Source: Jannaschia pagri
GTDB taxonomy: Bacteria > Pseudomonadota > Alphaproteobacteria > Rhodobacterales > Rhodobacteraceae
DNA: 64,000 nt
Direction: 5' to 3'
NCBI RefSeq assembly: GCF_019655435.1
Contig: NZ_BPFH01000005.1
Location: 186,001 to 250,000, forward strand
The notes under the pieces are model-generated. The model ran no database searches. It was not told where the DNA came from and worked only from the letters and a program-made list of their open reading frames with translations. Made by a program: the position numbers and the translations under genes. Shown piece after piece: positions 63,938 to 64,000 of the stretch (positions within the stretch are counted from its first letter, which is position 1; the number at the start of each line of letters is the position of its first letter).

Positions 63938-64000
63938 ATGACCGATATCCTCATCCGTACCGAAGGCCGCGCTGGGCGGATTACCCTGAACCGGCCCGAA
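63938..64000 (+). CDS. enoyl-CoA hydratase/3-hydroxyisobutyryl-CoA hydrolase-like, partial
   Basis: The first 21 codons of a crotonase-family gene, beginning MTDILIRTEGRAGRITLNRP, cut by the window end. The TLNRP motif near the start is typical of the family. Placed after the acyl-CoA dehydrogenase it fits the next steps of valine degradation. Confidence 0.75.
   Translation, partial: MTDILIRTEGRAGRITLNRPE

Overview
The window reads as chromosomal DNA of a GC-rich alphaproteobacterium of the Rhodobacterales (Roseobacter-type Rhodobacteraceae). The signs are two TRAP transporter sets, a compact homogentisate operon, a zwf-pgl-pgi sugar block, an mmsA-type valine degradation locus, an ilvBN pair behind a peptide leader, and long GC-rich antisense open frames. 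Lineage is inferred from gene content and protein flavour, not from a database comparison. The left edge cuts an FAD monooxygenase and the right edge cuts an enoyl-CoA hydratase/3-hydroxyisobutyryl-CoA hydrolase-like gene.

Layout. 1-5.4 kb: leftward homogentisate operon (hmgA, two tiny membrane proteins, fumarylacetoacetase, an unknown 104-residue protein, an MBL-fold protein, then an FAD monooxygenase) with a divergent MarR regulator and a palindromic operator between them. 5.4-13.6 kb: tRNA-Gly(CCC), a hot-dog thioesterase, pgi-pgl-zwf, anmK, tyrS and an HD-domain protein fused in frame to a small membrane segment. 13.9-21.6 kb: two cyclophilins, a DUF533 protein, a TRAP transporter with a very large DctM, and a DUF2726 protein. 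21.7-25.7 kb: a NarX/NarL-type two-component pair separated by a clan GH-A-like glycosidase. 25.9-32 kb: lytic transglycosylase, ssb, aminotransferase, PpiD-like chaperone, trpE. 32-38 kb: UPF0178, mutarotase and HpcH aldolase genes diverging from a second TRAP system. 37.9-40.5 kb: a LysR/SbtA-like bicarbonate transporter pair plus small membrane proteins. 40.7-43.8 kb: ilvB-lipoprotein-ilvN behind a leader peptide rich in Leu/Val/Ile and an attenuator terminator. 43.9-48 kb: two W/YD-repeat proteins flanking a Rieske oxygenase. 48-51.2 kb: coaD, small proteins, a CBS protein, an M20 hydrolase. 51.2-64 kb: LysR-mmsA, then about 8.6 kb of foreign-looking DNA, then acyl-CoA dehydrogenase and the partial hydratase.

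The most unusual parts: (i) an isolated P2-like tail module (tape-measure-like protein with an inserted helical repeat region, GpU, GpX, GpD, fibre-like protein) sitting between mmsA and the acyl-CoA dehydrogenase of the valine pathway; (ii) a palindromic intergenic element found twice, one copy of which supplies the last codons and stops of two convergent genes; (iii) the ilv attenuator; (iv) the paired repeat proteins around the Rieske gene; (v) the glycosidase embedded in a two-component system.

Functionally, the window mixes core metabolism (glycolysis/Entner-Doudoroff entry, Trp and branched-chain amino acid synthesis, CoA, tRNA charging) with catabolism of aromatic and branched-chain amino acids and uptake of organic acids, each catabolic block having its own adjacent regulator and a visible palindromic operator. 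No CRISPR array, rRNA, integrase or intact transposase was seen.
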